64,000 nucleotides of DNA from Paenibacillus sp. GP183. GTDB taxonomy: Bacteria > Bacillota > Bacilli > Paenibacillales > NBRC-103111. This document shows positions 7,179 to 16,080 of this stretch, piece by piece. A program made the position numbers and the translations under genes. The notes below the pieces were generated by a model that saw only the letters and a list, made by a program, of their open reading frames with translations, searched no databases and had not been told where the DNA came from. The stretch covers positions 2,418,001 through 2,482,000 of the forward strand of contig NZ_FNSW01000001.1 in assembly GCF_900104695.1 (NCBI RefSeq), written 5' to 3'. Within the stretch, counting starts at the first letter, position 1; each line of letters opens with the position of its first letter.

Positions 7179-8381
7179 ATGGGAGATAGAGATAGGATTA
7201 CCCTTGGACTTACCTTGGTCTTGGCCGTAGCTACTGGCTTATCGATCGCAAATATTTACTATAATCAACCCCTGCTGGGCGTAATAGCAAAAAGTTTCGG
7301 GGCTGACAGTAGTGGCAGTGTCAACTTCTTACCCGCCGCTACGCAACTTGGTTATGCGTTGGGGCTAGTTGTTCTTGTTCCGCTGGGGGATGCTTTTGAT
7401 CGACGTGGTTTGATTTTATGGCAAACGGTGGGACTCGTTCTCTCACTTGCTGCGGCCGCATTCGCATCTTCCCCGTTACAACTTATCTTGTCATCCATTG
7501 CCGTTGGCGTAACCGCAACGATTGCACAGCAAATTATTCCGCTTGCAGCAGAATTGGCTCCGCCGGAAGAACGCGGCCGCGTGGTAGGAACGGTCATGAG
7601 CGGCTTGCTAACGGGTATTTTGTTGGCCAGAACCATAAGCGGTTTTGTAGGCAAATACTTTAGTTGGCGCGTTATGTACTTTTTAGGTGCGATTGTCGCT
7701 GTAATAATTGGGGTGATGCTTTTCATAAGTTTGCCACGTCGGAGACCGGAGAATAGGCACTCTTACAAACATTTGATGCTTTCTCTTGTAAAACTGGTTC
7801 GTTCTTATCCCGAGCTTCGATGGGCAGTCATTACCCAAGGATCCCTTTTTGCTAGTTTTTCCGCCTTTTGGGCAACTTTAGCGCTCTTGCTGCAAAGCCC
7901 CCCATACTATCTCGGCAGTGACGTGGCCGGTCTTTTTGGAATCATTGGATTGGCGGGAATATTGGCTGCTCCACTGGCTGGACGAATTGCCGATAAACGC
8001 GGCACGGGCGGTATTATAGGTCTGAGCGCTTTATTAGTGCTGGCAGGATTTATACTTTTTGCAGTTTTTCCTGCCATTCCGGGATTAAGCTTGGGTATCG
8101 TTCTGCTGGATGTGGGGGTTCAAATGGCGATGGTTTCCAACCAATCGGTAATTTTCGCTTTGGAGCCTGGGGCGCGCAACCGTATCAATACCATCTATAT
8201 GACGGGATTGTTTCTTTTTGGTGCAATTGGATCAGCCGCGGGTAGTGCCGCGTGGAATACAATAGGTTGGATTGGTGTCAGCAGTTTGGGTTTGGTACTC
8301 GCCGCATTCTCATTTCTTTCCCATCATTTGAATAGACGTCGTGCTAGGGTTAAAAGCCTACTTAAACAGAATGAATTATAA
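7179..8381 (+). CDS. MFS transporter (12-TM drug/metabolite exporter type)
   Basis: 400 residues, strongly hydrophobic with about 12 membrane segments. N-terminal IANIYYNQPLLGVIA and the loop motif GDAFDRRG (motif A, between TM2 and TM3) are typical of the Bcr/CflA/YcnB-like efflux branch; a second DKRGTGG loop marks the C-half. Ribosome binding site AAAGGA, 68 bases downstream of the EthD gene, so one operon. Substrate unknown; it may export the compound acted on by the EthD protein. Confidence 0.85.
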   Translation: MGDRDRITLGLTLVLAVATGLSIANIYYNQPLLGVIAKSFGADSSGSVNFLPAATQLGYALGLVVLVPLGDAFDRRGLILWQTVGLVLSLAAAAFASSPLQLILSSIAVGVTATIAQQIIPLAAELAPPEERGRVVGTVMSGLLTGILLARTISGFVGKYFSWRVMYFLGAIVAVIIGVMLFISLPRRRPENRHSYKHLMLSLVKLVRSYPELRWAVITQGSLFASFSAFWATLALLLQSPPYYLGSDVAGLFGIIGLAGILAAPLAGRIADKRGTGGIIGLSALLVLAGFILFAVFPAIPGLSLGIVLLDVGVQMAMVSNQSVIFALEPGARNRINTIYMTGLFLFGAIGSAAGSAAWNTIGWIGVSSLGLVLAAFSFLSHHLNRRRARVKSLLKQNEL

Positions 8382-8394
8382 AAGAAAATAATCT

Positions 8395-9336
8395 TTATTG
8401 ATCCATTTTTGATGTAGCGACTTCCTGAAATGAGATCAAGAGCTGGTCAACTTTCTCTTCGGCTTCACCGAGTATTTTAACAAGACCGCCAAACTCAAGC
8501 TCTTCGAATTTTCGCGCGGCCGCTTCTTTTTGTAAATTCCAGATACAATCAGCAAGATAACACTCAACAGGCGCATCAAGGCGAATACGAGCCAAATCTC
8601 GGGATAGTTGAAGCATTTCGATATCCAGATCAATCTTGGCTTTCACGCTTTTGGGCAGCAAGTGCAAGCTCTCAAGCACGCCTTCGACCGACTTGTATTC
8701 AAGAATCAGCTTTAAGGCCGTCTTTTCACCGATTCCTCGTACTCCCGGATAATTATCGCTGGTATCCCCCATAAAAGCTTTTAAATCAATGACCTGCTGA
8801 GGAGTCAGTTGTTTCTCTGTCCATAATGTATCGAGGTCATATACGGCATAATTAAGCTTGCCCTTTTTCATGATAATGACCTTAATTCGCTCGGAAACCA
8901 GCTGCAGCATATCGTGGTCTCCCGTCAAGATGAGCACTTCCGTATCTGTTCCAAAACGGCTGCCCAAGGTACCGATACAGTCATCGGCTTCAAAACCGGC
9001 AATGCCAATGTTCGGCACTCCCATTTCCTGCACAACTTCTTTGACTAATTCGAATTGGGGAATTAATTCTTCCGGAGCCGCACCTCGATTAGCTTTGTAC
9101 TGATCGTACTGCTCAGTTCGAAACGTAGTGCTCCCCATATCCCAGCAGCAAACGACGTGTGTAGGTTTAAAGGTTTGAATCGCATCGAAAAAATATTGAA
9201 TGAAGCCATATACCGCATTGGTCGGTATGCCTGCTTTGGTTTTACGGATAAACCCGCTGTAGGATGTGGCATAAAAAGCTCTGAACAAAAGAGCCATACC
9301 ATCGACTAATAATACTTTATTCTCTATACCTGACAA
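8395..9336 (-). CDS. ypcP: 5'-3' exonuclease (FEN/PolA N-terminal-like, YpcP type)
   Basis: Stand-alone flap/5' nuclease, 313 residues, resembling the 5' nuclease domain of DNA polymerase I; likely removes RNA primers or flaps. Metal-binding acidic residues are seen in LLVDGMALLFRAFYA, HVVCCWDMGSTTFR, GFEADDCIGTL, LTGDHDMLQLV and GDTSDNYPGVRGIGEKTA (helix-hairpin-helix). The start is TTG, with GGGAGG eight to nine bases before it; no ATG fits. Followed 53 bases later on the other side by the glycosyltransferase gene, both on the minus strand. Confidence 0.92.
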   Translation of the reverse strand: MSGIENKVLLVDGMALLFRAFYATSYSGFIRKTKAGIPTNAVYGFIQYFFDAIQTFKPTHVVCCWDMGSTTFRTEQYDQYKANRGAAPEELIPQFELVKEVVQEMGVPNIGIAGFEADDCIGTLGSRFGTDTEVLILTGDHDMLQLVSERIKVIIMKKGKLNYAVYDLDTLWTEKQLTPQQVIDLKAFMGDTSDNYPGVRGIGEKTALKLILEYKSVEGVLESLHLLPKSVKAKIDLDIEMLQLSRDLARIRLDAPVECYLADCIWNLQKEAAARKFEELEFGGLVKILGEAEEKVDQLLISFQEVATSKMDQ

Positions 9337-9389
9337 GGTTTATGCCTCCCATACACACTAAAACTTTAATAGAATTATACCATAGTTTT

Positions 9390-12300
9390 CTAGAAGTAGT
9401 TCCATCCCGGCAGCCAACGTAGCCAGAACGAATAAGTTTTGGGAATGACCATTCCGGACAACAAAGGATAAAAGATAACGAACATGAGAAGGACACCGCC
9501 CAGATACACATATACCCAGCTTTTATGCTGTGGACGTTGTTCTATAAATTCCTTGAGATACCAAGTTAAAATGAGAATCATAAAAGGCACCATGGCAAAA
9601 TAATGGTAGATAAAAGTCAACCTCGGCACGAGCACCCATGGCAGGTATTGTGAACAATAGGCGACGAGCAGAACACCCAGCCTGCGATCCATGCTGCGGA
9701 AAGCCATATAGAACGAGACCAGCACAGCGATAAAGCCAGGCCACCAAATGAGCGGATTGCCGAAGGAAATGATGCTCGACAGCTTGCCTTCCGGCATGAA
9801 ATGCGCCTGATAATACCAGATCGGTCGCAGCATGAGCGGCCATTCAAACCATTTGGAGGAAAACGGATGTGTCGCTTGCAGATTTTTATGGTATTCATAG
9901 ATGTGCTTTTGATAAGTGATAACATCCTTCCAGCCATGGCCAGGACCGGGCACCATCATGAAAGGAATGTAGGACAAGAAATAGATGATCGCGGGAATGA
10001 TAATGAACATGACGATGCACCAAAGCAGAGTAAGCAAGGTATACCTCGGGAAAACACGCACGATTCGCTGAAGCTGAAGGCGCTCTTCTTCGAAAAGAAG
10101 AGGCTGTACGGCAGTTGGCTCCAACGGTGGGAGTGATTCTGCGGCTATCTCAGATGCAGCAGGTTCCGACAGATTGACGGTATCAGTCGATACTGTTTGC
10201 AGCTGCTCCATAGCTTCATCGTGCCGCAGACTGCGGTGTGCTTTGTGGTACTCTCGATACCGCACGATCAACACAAAAAATAGCAGTGCGGCCAATCCCG
10301 CCCCTCCATAAATGACAATCCATTTGGAGGCAGCTCCTATACCAAAGAAAAGACCGGATAAACTTAACGGAACAAGTGTTTTACGCAGTGAAACTTTGTA
10401 GAAGCTGACCGAAATGTAACGGTACATATAATAAAACATCAGCATAATGAAAAACACGCCGTATACATCAATAGTTGAAATCCGGGTCTGGGCAAAATGC
10501 ATAAAATCAAAGGCCATCAGGAAGCTTGCGATAAACGCATATTCGGATTTGCCGAACATTCTTTTGGCGAAAACGTACATGATTGGAAGCATGCCTACGC
10601 CGAAGAGTGTACCGACAATTCTCCAGCCAAAGGGATTGAGTCCAAACAGCCAGATGCCCAAGGAAATGAAAATTTTACCGAGCGGGGGATGCGTACTCTC
10701 ATAGGGCTCGATCTTGTGAAGATGCTCATAAGCTGTTCGGGCATGATAAATCTCATCAAAATAACTACCCTCCATATAGGTCGGCGTGTAGGGAACCACT
10801 TCCTGCTCGTCGAAAACATTCTCAGGTTTACCTAGTGTGCTGCTCGTGCTGTCCAAGGATTTAAGACTGCGAATAGGCAGCGGTTTATCTCCGTTTTCTC
10901 CGTAAATCCCAACCTCATGAAGATAAAATCCAGTTGTGTCCGTAACAATTTTTACATAACGGGCATGCTGATTCGGTTCTGCCGTGTTCCAAGTGAACAC
11001 TTTGGTATGGTCGGATTTCACGATAGTCTGATTTTTCCAATCCTGACCATCCATCGAGAACCAATACGAATAAGCGCCTTCCCCTACTCCGGCAAAGCTG
11101 TTTATTCGCGAAAGCGTATGCGGCTCCCCGAGATCCACCACAATGGCCTCACCCGCCGATCCAGGCTTCCAGTACGTCTCAGGATCCTGATGTCCGCCGA
11201 GATGATACAAGGCAATAATCGTATAAACCAGCACCAAGCCACCTAGATAAAGAGCATCTTTTTTCTTAAAAAAACGACCTGGTTCCGGCTCAGGTTCTGG
11301 TAACGGGTAGCGCTTCTTTTTTGGCAATGGGGATATATTCTTCGCATCTGAAGTTTCTAGAGGACCCGGCATCGCTTCAGCAAAGTCTGATTCGGCTTGA
11401 AGCGTGGACTTCACCCTCGCAAAGAGCTTCCAACCCAGCCAAGCCGCATAGACAAGCAGCAGTACATTAACAGCCGAAACACCCAGCATCAAGCTATCAT
11501 TTCGGGGGATATGATAATGCTTGTCCAAGCTGCGGATGAAAACATCGGCCACATTGATTGCATGAGTGACGCTAAAGCCAATAAAAAGCCCAAGAATTCG
11601 CCGGTCTCGGATATACAGGAAGCTCGCAAGAGCAAGCAGTAAACCGTAATAAAGGTAGCGCTCATGCATTTTGGTTGTACACATGAAAACAGCTGTAATA
11701 AATAAGAAGCTTATGTAGAAAAGCGCGCCAGGCTTGCCTTTGCCTTTGGCATAAAGCAAACAGGCGTACAGCAGCGAGACAGCCATCAGGACCCAGCCCA
11801 GCAACGAGTAAGGCACTCCAAATACTTTTTCCGAATTATCGATAAAATTCCCGCCGAGCAGCGCGAATAAGTTGAACGCATTTAATGAAGCGTAATTATA
11901 AGAGGCCAAGGTGTTAAAATAAAGCTCGAACAGCCATGTATATCCCTGGCCCAGTGTAAAAGGAATCGTCATCACCACGATCGTCACCAAGCCGGTTATG
12001 AGGCATTTCACCAGAAGCTTCCCATTTCTGCGATTCAGCACATCAATCAAAATAAAAGGACCAAACAACAAGGCCTGCGGCTTAAGCAAGATAGCCAAGG
12101 CAAGAACAGCGGAAGCGTCAACAAATTTACCCTTTTGCTGCAGGAGAAAGCTCCACAGCATAAATAACATGAAGAAGGCGTCAACCTGCCCCCACAGAGT
12201 GGAATTGAGCCATACAGCCGGATTGAATACATAGATAGCGGCGATTCCAAGACTTTGTGCTTTGTTCAAATGGCCCTGATCGCGCGCGATTTGGTAAAGC

Positions 12301-12665
12301 AAATAAGAAAGCAGGAGATCTGCCAGCATAGCAGGAAATTTGAGAATGATCAAGGACAGGCCGGAGCCCCACTGCAGGTCCAAAGCATGATGGATAAATC
12401 CGATTAAATAAAGAACATACATATAACCCGGCGGATAATCCAAAAAGTAGTTCTTGTCCGCATAGAGCCCGAAAAGTCCATTTGTAAAAGCGTGGCTGGA
12501 CCAAGCCATAAAGGTGTTAACATCTGTATCATATCCGGTCCAAATGGGTGCCAGTACGAGCCTTAGCAGCAAGCCTGAGAGTAACAATAACCAAATTTCG
12601 AATGTATCCCGGTGCTTCTTTTTTGAATCAAGCTGTTGACTCGTATGACTTAAAAAGCTGAACAT
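9390..12665 (-). CDS. Giant fused membrane glycosyltransferase: GT-C domain + discoidin-like domain + PMT/GT39 domain
   Basis: 1091 residues from MFSFLSHTSQQ (GGAAGGAAGATC precedes it; the frame stays open upstream to 12773 without a good site). Residues about 1-470 are a polytopic GT-C glycosyltransferase with acidic first loop GYDTDVNTFMAW and DYPPGYMYVLY. About 510-620 is a soluble beta-rich segment like F5/8 type C (FSMDGQDW, ARYVKIVTDTTG). About 620-1090 is a protein-mannosyltransferase-like domain with YFDEIYHAR and THPPLGKIF. It presumably transfers sugars from polyprenyl phosphate carriers to extracellular acceptors. A hydrophilic, proline-rich linker with PLPEPEPEPG joins the halves. 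Acceptor unknown. Confidence 0.85.
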   Translation of the reverse strand: MFSFLSHTSQQLDSKKKHRDTFEIWLLLLSGLLLRLVLAPIWTGYDTDVNTFMAWSSHAFTNGLFGLYADKNYFLDYPPGYMYVLYLIGFIHHALDLQWGSGLSLIILKFPAMLADLLLSYLLYQIARDQGHLNKAQSLGIAAIYVFNPAVWLNSTLWGQVDAFFMLFMLWSFLLQQKGKFVDASAVLALAILLKPQALLFGPFILIDVLNRRNGKLLVKCLITGLVTIVVMTIPFTLGQGYTWLFELYFNTLASYNYASLNAFNLFALLGGNFIDNSEKVFGVPYSLLGWVLMAVSLLYACLLYAKGKGKPGALFYISFLFITAVFMCTTKMHERYLYYGLLLALASFLYIRDRRILGLFIGFSVTHAINVADVFIRSLDKHYHIPRNDSLMLGVSAVNVLLLVYAAWLGWKLFARVKSTLQAESDFAEAMPGPLETSDAKNISPLPKKKRYPLPEPEPEPGRFFKKKDALYLGGLVLVYTIIALYHLGGHQDPETYWKPGSAGEAIVVDLGEPHTLSRINSFAGVGEGAYSYWFSMDGQDWKNQTIVKSDHTKVFTWNTAEPNQHARYVKIVTDTTGFYLHEVGIYGENGDKPLPIRSLKSLDSTSSTLGKPENVFDEQEVVPYTPTYMEGSYFDEIYHARTAYEHLHKIEPYESTHPPLGKIFISLGIWLFGLNPFGWRIVGTLFGVGMLPIMYVFAKRMFGKSEYAFIASFLMAFDFMHFAQTRISTIDVYGVFFIMLMFYYMYRYISVSFYKVSLRKTLVPLSLSGLFFGIGAASKWIVIYGGAGLAALLFFVLIVRYREYHKAHRSLRHDEAMEQLQTVSTDTVNLSEPAASEIAAESLPPLEPTAVQPLLFEEERLQLQRIVRVFPRYTLLTLLWCIVMFIIIPAIIYFLSYIPFMMVPGPGHGWKDVITYQKHIYEYHKNLQATHPFSSKWFEWPLMLRPIWYYQAHFMPEGKLSSIISFGNPLIWWPGFIAVLVSFYMAFRSMDRRLGVLLVAYCSQYLPWVLVPRLTFIYHYFAMVPFMILILTWYLKEFIEQRPQHKSWVYVYLGGVLLMFVIFYPLLSGMVIPKTYSFWLRWLPGWNYF

Positions 12666-12898
12666 GCAAAGATCTTCCTTCCCCTGGATGGCTATTCCTA
12701 TTATAACTGCGACTTCCATCCAAATACAATAATGGGGTATACATCCGCCTCGCTGCTGCCTGTTTTTACACATCCATTTTATACTTTCTTATGTGATAAG
12801 AAAATTTCAAATTTACATTCTAGCCCCATCGCTGTATCGTTTAGTTAATCATCTAATCTAGATTGATTACAAACTATTTAAAAAGGTGAGTGATCTCA
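12666..12898. other. Divergent intergenic region between the glycosyltransferase and DinB-like genes
   Basis: 233 bases, AT-rich near the plus-strand gene. It holds the perfect 10-base palindrome AATCTAGATT (12855-12864) nested between TAATCA and TGATTA, just before the DinB-like gene. No confident -35/-10 pair could be set for either direction. Confidence 0.4.
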
Positions 12899-13426
12899 AT
12901 GACCAGTCCACAGCTCGATTTTGCCGGTGAATACTTACAGGAAGCGCTCCTCACATTTAAAAGCATGAAAAAATTGGCCGATAAGACTTTGGTTCAGCTC
13001 GACGACCCGCATTTTTATGTAGCTCTTGATCCGGAATCCAATTCATTGGAAATTTTGATCAAGCACATGCATGGCAATATGCTTTCCCGGTGGAAGGATT
13101 TTCTCACCACCGATGGAGAAAAACCAACCCGTAACCGGGACGGCGAATTTGAGGAGAGCCATTTTACTCGCGAACAACTCATGCATCTATGGGAAGACGG
13201 CTGGACTACCTTATTTGCCACACTTCAAAGCCTCACTCCCGAAAACTTGCTGCAAACGATCTATATCCGCGGTGAAGCGCATACCGTAATGAAAGCCATC
13301 CAAAGACAAATTTCGCACTACGGCTACCATGTCGGCCAAATGGTTTTCCTGGGCAAACATCTCAAGCATGAAACATGGCAAACACTGAGCATCGCCCGTG
13401 GGCAATCCAAGCCCTTCAATCCTTAA
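12899..13426 (+). CDS. DinB-superfamily protein (DUF1572)
   Basis: 175 residues, probable four-helix-bundle metal-binding protein. Seen: an early helix LQEALLTFKSMKKLADKTL, ILIKHMHGNMLSRWKDFL with a conserved His, and the late QISHYGYHVGQMVFLGKHL, where the His pair completes the DinB-type metal site. The GTG nine bases upstream was rejected because AAAGGTGAG is correctly placed for the ATG at 12899. DinB/YfiT relatives act as thiol transferases or metal-dependent hydrolases; the reaction here is unknown. Confidence 0.85.
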   Translation: MTSPQLDFAGEYLQEALLTFKSMKKLADKTLVQLDDPHFYVALDPESNSLEILIKHMHGNMLSRWKDFLTTDGEKPTRNRDGEFEESHFTREQLMHLWEDGWTTLFATLQSLTPENLLQTIYIRGEAHTVMKAIQRQISHYGYHVGQMVFLGKHLKHETWQTLSIARGQSKPFNP

Positions 13427-13480
13427 TTTAAATTGTACAGTAGAAACTAATACCCCACTCCAATAACCTCACCACAACAA

Positions 13481-13545
13481 AATGCACCCCATAGAATTCA
13501 TCGGATTAACCAAGGGTTATTCCAATAGATTCTATGGGGTGCATT
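13481..13545. terminator. Long near-perfect hairpin, convergent terminator
   Basis: A 17-bp perfect inverted repeat (AATGCACCCCATAGAAT and its complement, 13481-13497 / 13529-13545) encloses a second 9-bp arm pair with one mismatch (GGATTAACC / GGTTATTCC). It sits between converging genes. On the minus strand the stem is followed by TTGTTGTGG, so it can stop the DGQHR operon. Confidence 0.65.
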
Positions 13546-13575
13546 GCATTTCCCGTGCGGGAAAGGTTCTAACAA

Positions 13576-14751
13576 CTATGCCGGAGAAGCGGTATCTTCC
13601 GATTGTTCAGCATCTGTGCCTTCAAGGAAAAAGCGAATCATCTTCGCATGCTTTTTCAGTGACTTTTCGTGGATGAGATTGATTTTGCCGTTATCCAGGG
13701 TGCCGAATACGTAAATCAGCTCTTCATTGTCATGCGACCAGTCGAAGCCATCCAGGATATGCAAGCACTGCGTCCATTTCTCATTGTAGACTCCATCCTG
13801 GAACAAGAATCGGTTCGCGTGCAAAGCGATGCTTTCCTGCATGACCCGATTGGCAGAGGTATACTGCGGAAGCCCGGGCTGTTCCGGCATCAAAGGCAAG
13901 AGCGTGTAGAAAAACTGATGAAACAGCTCCACGTAGAGCGATGGCTCTTGTCGAATCCTGCGCTGCAGCTCGTAGGAAGGCTGCATTTTACCGGAAAAGA
14001 GCATGGTTGCCATTGAATAGAGCCAGCTGAAGCAGGTGAAGTTGCGATTGAAGGCAGTTAAATTGCTCCGGCGTTCAACCCCTGCACCTTTCAAATAAAT
14101 GTTATGGTCCACAACCTGCTGGATAATCAAATTCAGCGGATCAATGGAATCAAAAGAGTGACCCAGCTCCTTGCTCACCAGCTGGACCTTCGAGTTGATA
14201 TCCCCGAACAGCTGCTGCTCCTCTTCCTCCGACAAACCTATATAAATCTGCACAGCCAGCTGAGTCTCCATGAGATCGAGCCGTCTGCCTTCCATTTGCT
14301 TGACCAAGCCCTCTACTTGTTCCAGCTCCTGTTCGACAGCCGAATCCTGTGGAAATTTCCGCTGCTTGATTTTGAGTATGGCGATCTGCTTCTCATAGCG
14401 CCTGACTTCCTTATGCATCTGCTCATTGACATAGCCTAGCGCCAAGATCCGATGCTGCCCATCCAACACGCTAAGCTTCGAGCCATGCCGCAAATAAAGA
14501 TCACTTTGCTCTTTAGCCAGCTGGTTCACTTCACGCAAAGACAAGGTAACCGGGCCAAAAAAGACATGATCCAGCTCACGCTCCTGTAGGTAGTTGGCAA
14601 TTTTACGCCGCTGCATGTGACTTAATTTGCGCTGCACCATAGGGTCAATCATCGTGTAATTCAACAAATTTTGTACATTCATCGCAATGGTTGCAAGTCC
14701 AAACCGATCACAAAACGGGTGAATCGTCATATTAAGCCGTAAACCCTCCAT
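13576..14751 (-). CDS. DGQHR-domain protein (DndB-like), second of a tandem pair
   Basis: 391 residues. Carries the DGQHR motif at residues 97-101 (SVLDGQHRILAL) and, further on, the GLSEEEEQQLFGDINSKVQ segment typical of this domain, followed by a helical C-terminal half. The family is named from DndB, the regulator of DNA phosphorothioation, but many members stand alone and their biochemistry is unknown. No dndC/D/E or ssp genes are in the window. Its ATG overlaps the stop of the upstream paralogue by one base (TGATG), so translation is probably coupled. Confidence 0.82.
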   Translation of the reverse strand: MEGLRLNMTIHPFCDRFGLATIAMNVQNLLNYTMIDPMVQRKLSHMQRRKIANYLQERELDHVFFGPVTLSLREVNQLAKEQSDLYLRHGSKLSVLDGQHRILALGYVNEQMHKEVRRYEKQIAILKIKQRKFPQDSAVEQELEQVEGLVKQMEGRRLDLMETQLAVQIYIGLSEEEEQQLFGDINSKVQLVSKELGHSFDSIDPLNLIIQQVVDHNIYLKGAGVERRSNLTAFNRNFTCFSWLYSMATMLFSGKMQPSYELQRRIRQEPSLYVELFHQFFYTLLPLMPEQPGLPQYTSANRVMQESIALHANRFLFQDGVYNEKWTQCLHILDGFDWSHDNEELIYVFGTLDNGKINLIHEKSLKKHAKMIRFFLEGTDAEQSEDTASPA

Positions 14752-15887
14752 CAGCTGACATCCTCCTTATCCCGAACCGAGAACGGATTTTGTTCCTGAT
14801 AAAAGTTCTTGATAAATTGGAAAGCCTTCGTGATCCGCGAGCGCCTAGGCAGACGATCTTTTTCATCTCCGCTGTAAATGGCATTCCAGTTCAAACGAGG
14901 TAATGCCTGCATGGCATGCTCTAACGCATATCGATTGAATTTCCCTGTCTTCACAGCTTCTTCGTGCATATAAAGAGCCAGTGCAATTTGAATATTCTCA
15001 GTCCAAACCGGTTCACCCTTGGCAGGAGCAGGCAGGTGGTGGAGCAAGCCGTTGAAATATTGGGTCGCTAAATAGATGTGCTCCTGCACATCCTGTGTTT
15101 CAAATTGGTACCCGTTGTTGCGCGCTCCCGATTTCATTCGGCCTTCGAATAAAGCAATCAGGATCTCGATCAGCAAATGGTACGAAAATAAATATTCAGG
15201 CGATTTCCCCCGTTCCGTGAAACGATCGACCGACAAGCTTTGCATCACGATCGATTTCTCGGCAAGCTCAGAGGCCACCACATGGTAAAAACGTCTCTGA
15301 TCGCGCAGCACTGCCAGATTTCCGCCTATTTTACGGGGCAGTTTATTAATGTCAGAAAATAACTGACGCTCTTGCCGCGCATTGATGTCCATATAGATCA
15401 TCGTCGATATGGGGAATGCATACAAACGGCTGAGCTTCTCGCTAATTTCGTCCATTCGTTCATACTCTCTTCGGTCTTTAGCTCTTGCCATTTGACTTTG
15501 CAGCGTTTCCATAATGCGTTGAAAAGCTACCAGGCGATGCTGGCCATCAACCACATACAACTTTTCGATAGGCTGCAGCCTGAAGACTTCGCTGGATTTG
15601 TCGTAGTAGCCGGCTCCCCTCGCGGAGAAAATAATACCCGGAAAGTAAACAGGCTGGCGATTATCCAGATACAAATTAATGTAATCCATCAACTTCGATA
15701 AATTACGCGGGATAATCGCGCGCTGAACCTCCAGATCGACCTCATACACAGAAAAAAGCTTGCTCATCGGCAGCGTGGTGGATAAGGTGGTTTGTCCGAA
15801 TGTTTGTCCGAGCATCCCTCCGATTTCCACATAAGAAGATGGCTTTTGTTCTGCTAAAAGTTCGGATAAAGAAGAAATTGAATCCAT
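14751..15887 (-). CDS. DGQHR-domain protein (DndB-like), first of a tandem pair
   Basis: 378 residues from the second ATG of ATGGACATG, placed seven bases after AAAGGGGA; the frame is open upstream to 15968 but lacks a ribosome binding site there. DGQHR is at 114-118 (YVVDGQHRLVAF) and MDINARQERQLFSDINKLP follows about 80 residues later, mirroring its neighbour. The two proteins look like diverged paralogues that may work together. The 193 bases upstream contain a TTGACA on each strand but no convincing complete promoter. Role unknown; DNA-modification regulation is only suggested by the family name. Confidence 0.8.
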   Translation of the reverse strand: MDSISSLSELLAEQKPSSYVEIGGMLGQTFGQTTLSTTLPMSKLFSVYEVDLEVQRAIIPRNLSKLMDYINLYLDNRQPVYFPGIIFSARGAGYYDKSSEVFRLQPIEKLYVVDGQHRLVAFQRIMETLQSQMARAKDRREYERMDEISEKLSRLYAFPISTMIYMDINARQERQLFSDINKLPRKIGGNLAVLRDQRRFYHVVASELAEKSIVMQSLSVDRFTERGKSPEYLFSYHLLIEILIALFEGRMKSGARNNGYQFETQDVQEHIYLATQYFNGLLHHLPAPAKGEPVWTENIQIALALYMHEEAVKTGKFNRYALEHAMQALPRLNWNAIYSGDEKDRLPRRSRITKAFQFIKNFYQEQNPFSVRDKEDVS

Positions 15888-16080
15888 GTCCATTCCCCTT
15901 TCGTTGTAATCCAATCCAATACTTTTCAGTTTAGTCAATTTTCTTATGTTTAAACCACGCTGATTCATTATTTTGTTGTTCGATTGTCAAGGATAAACGG
16001 CTAAGCCGTCCTAAATGACGAGCGCGTTTGACAAGGTTGATGCGAAGCAAGATAAGTTTAGAAAAACTTATATTTTCTGA

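Noticed and set aside
13576-15887. Complete DNA phosphorothioation (Dnd) system
   Set aside because: Only DGQHR-type proteins are present; no cysteine desulfurase, DndC-like reductase or DndD/E genes in the window.
15960-16080. Promoter for a plus-strand gene at TTGACA near 16028
   Set aside because: No plus-strand coding sequence follows and the -10 match is poor.
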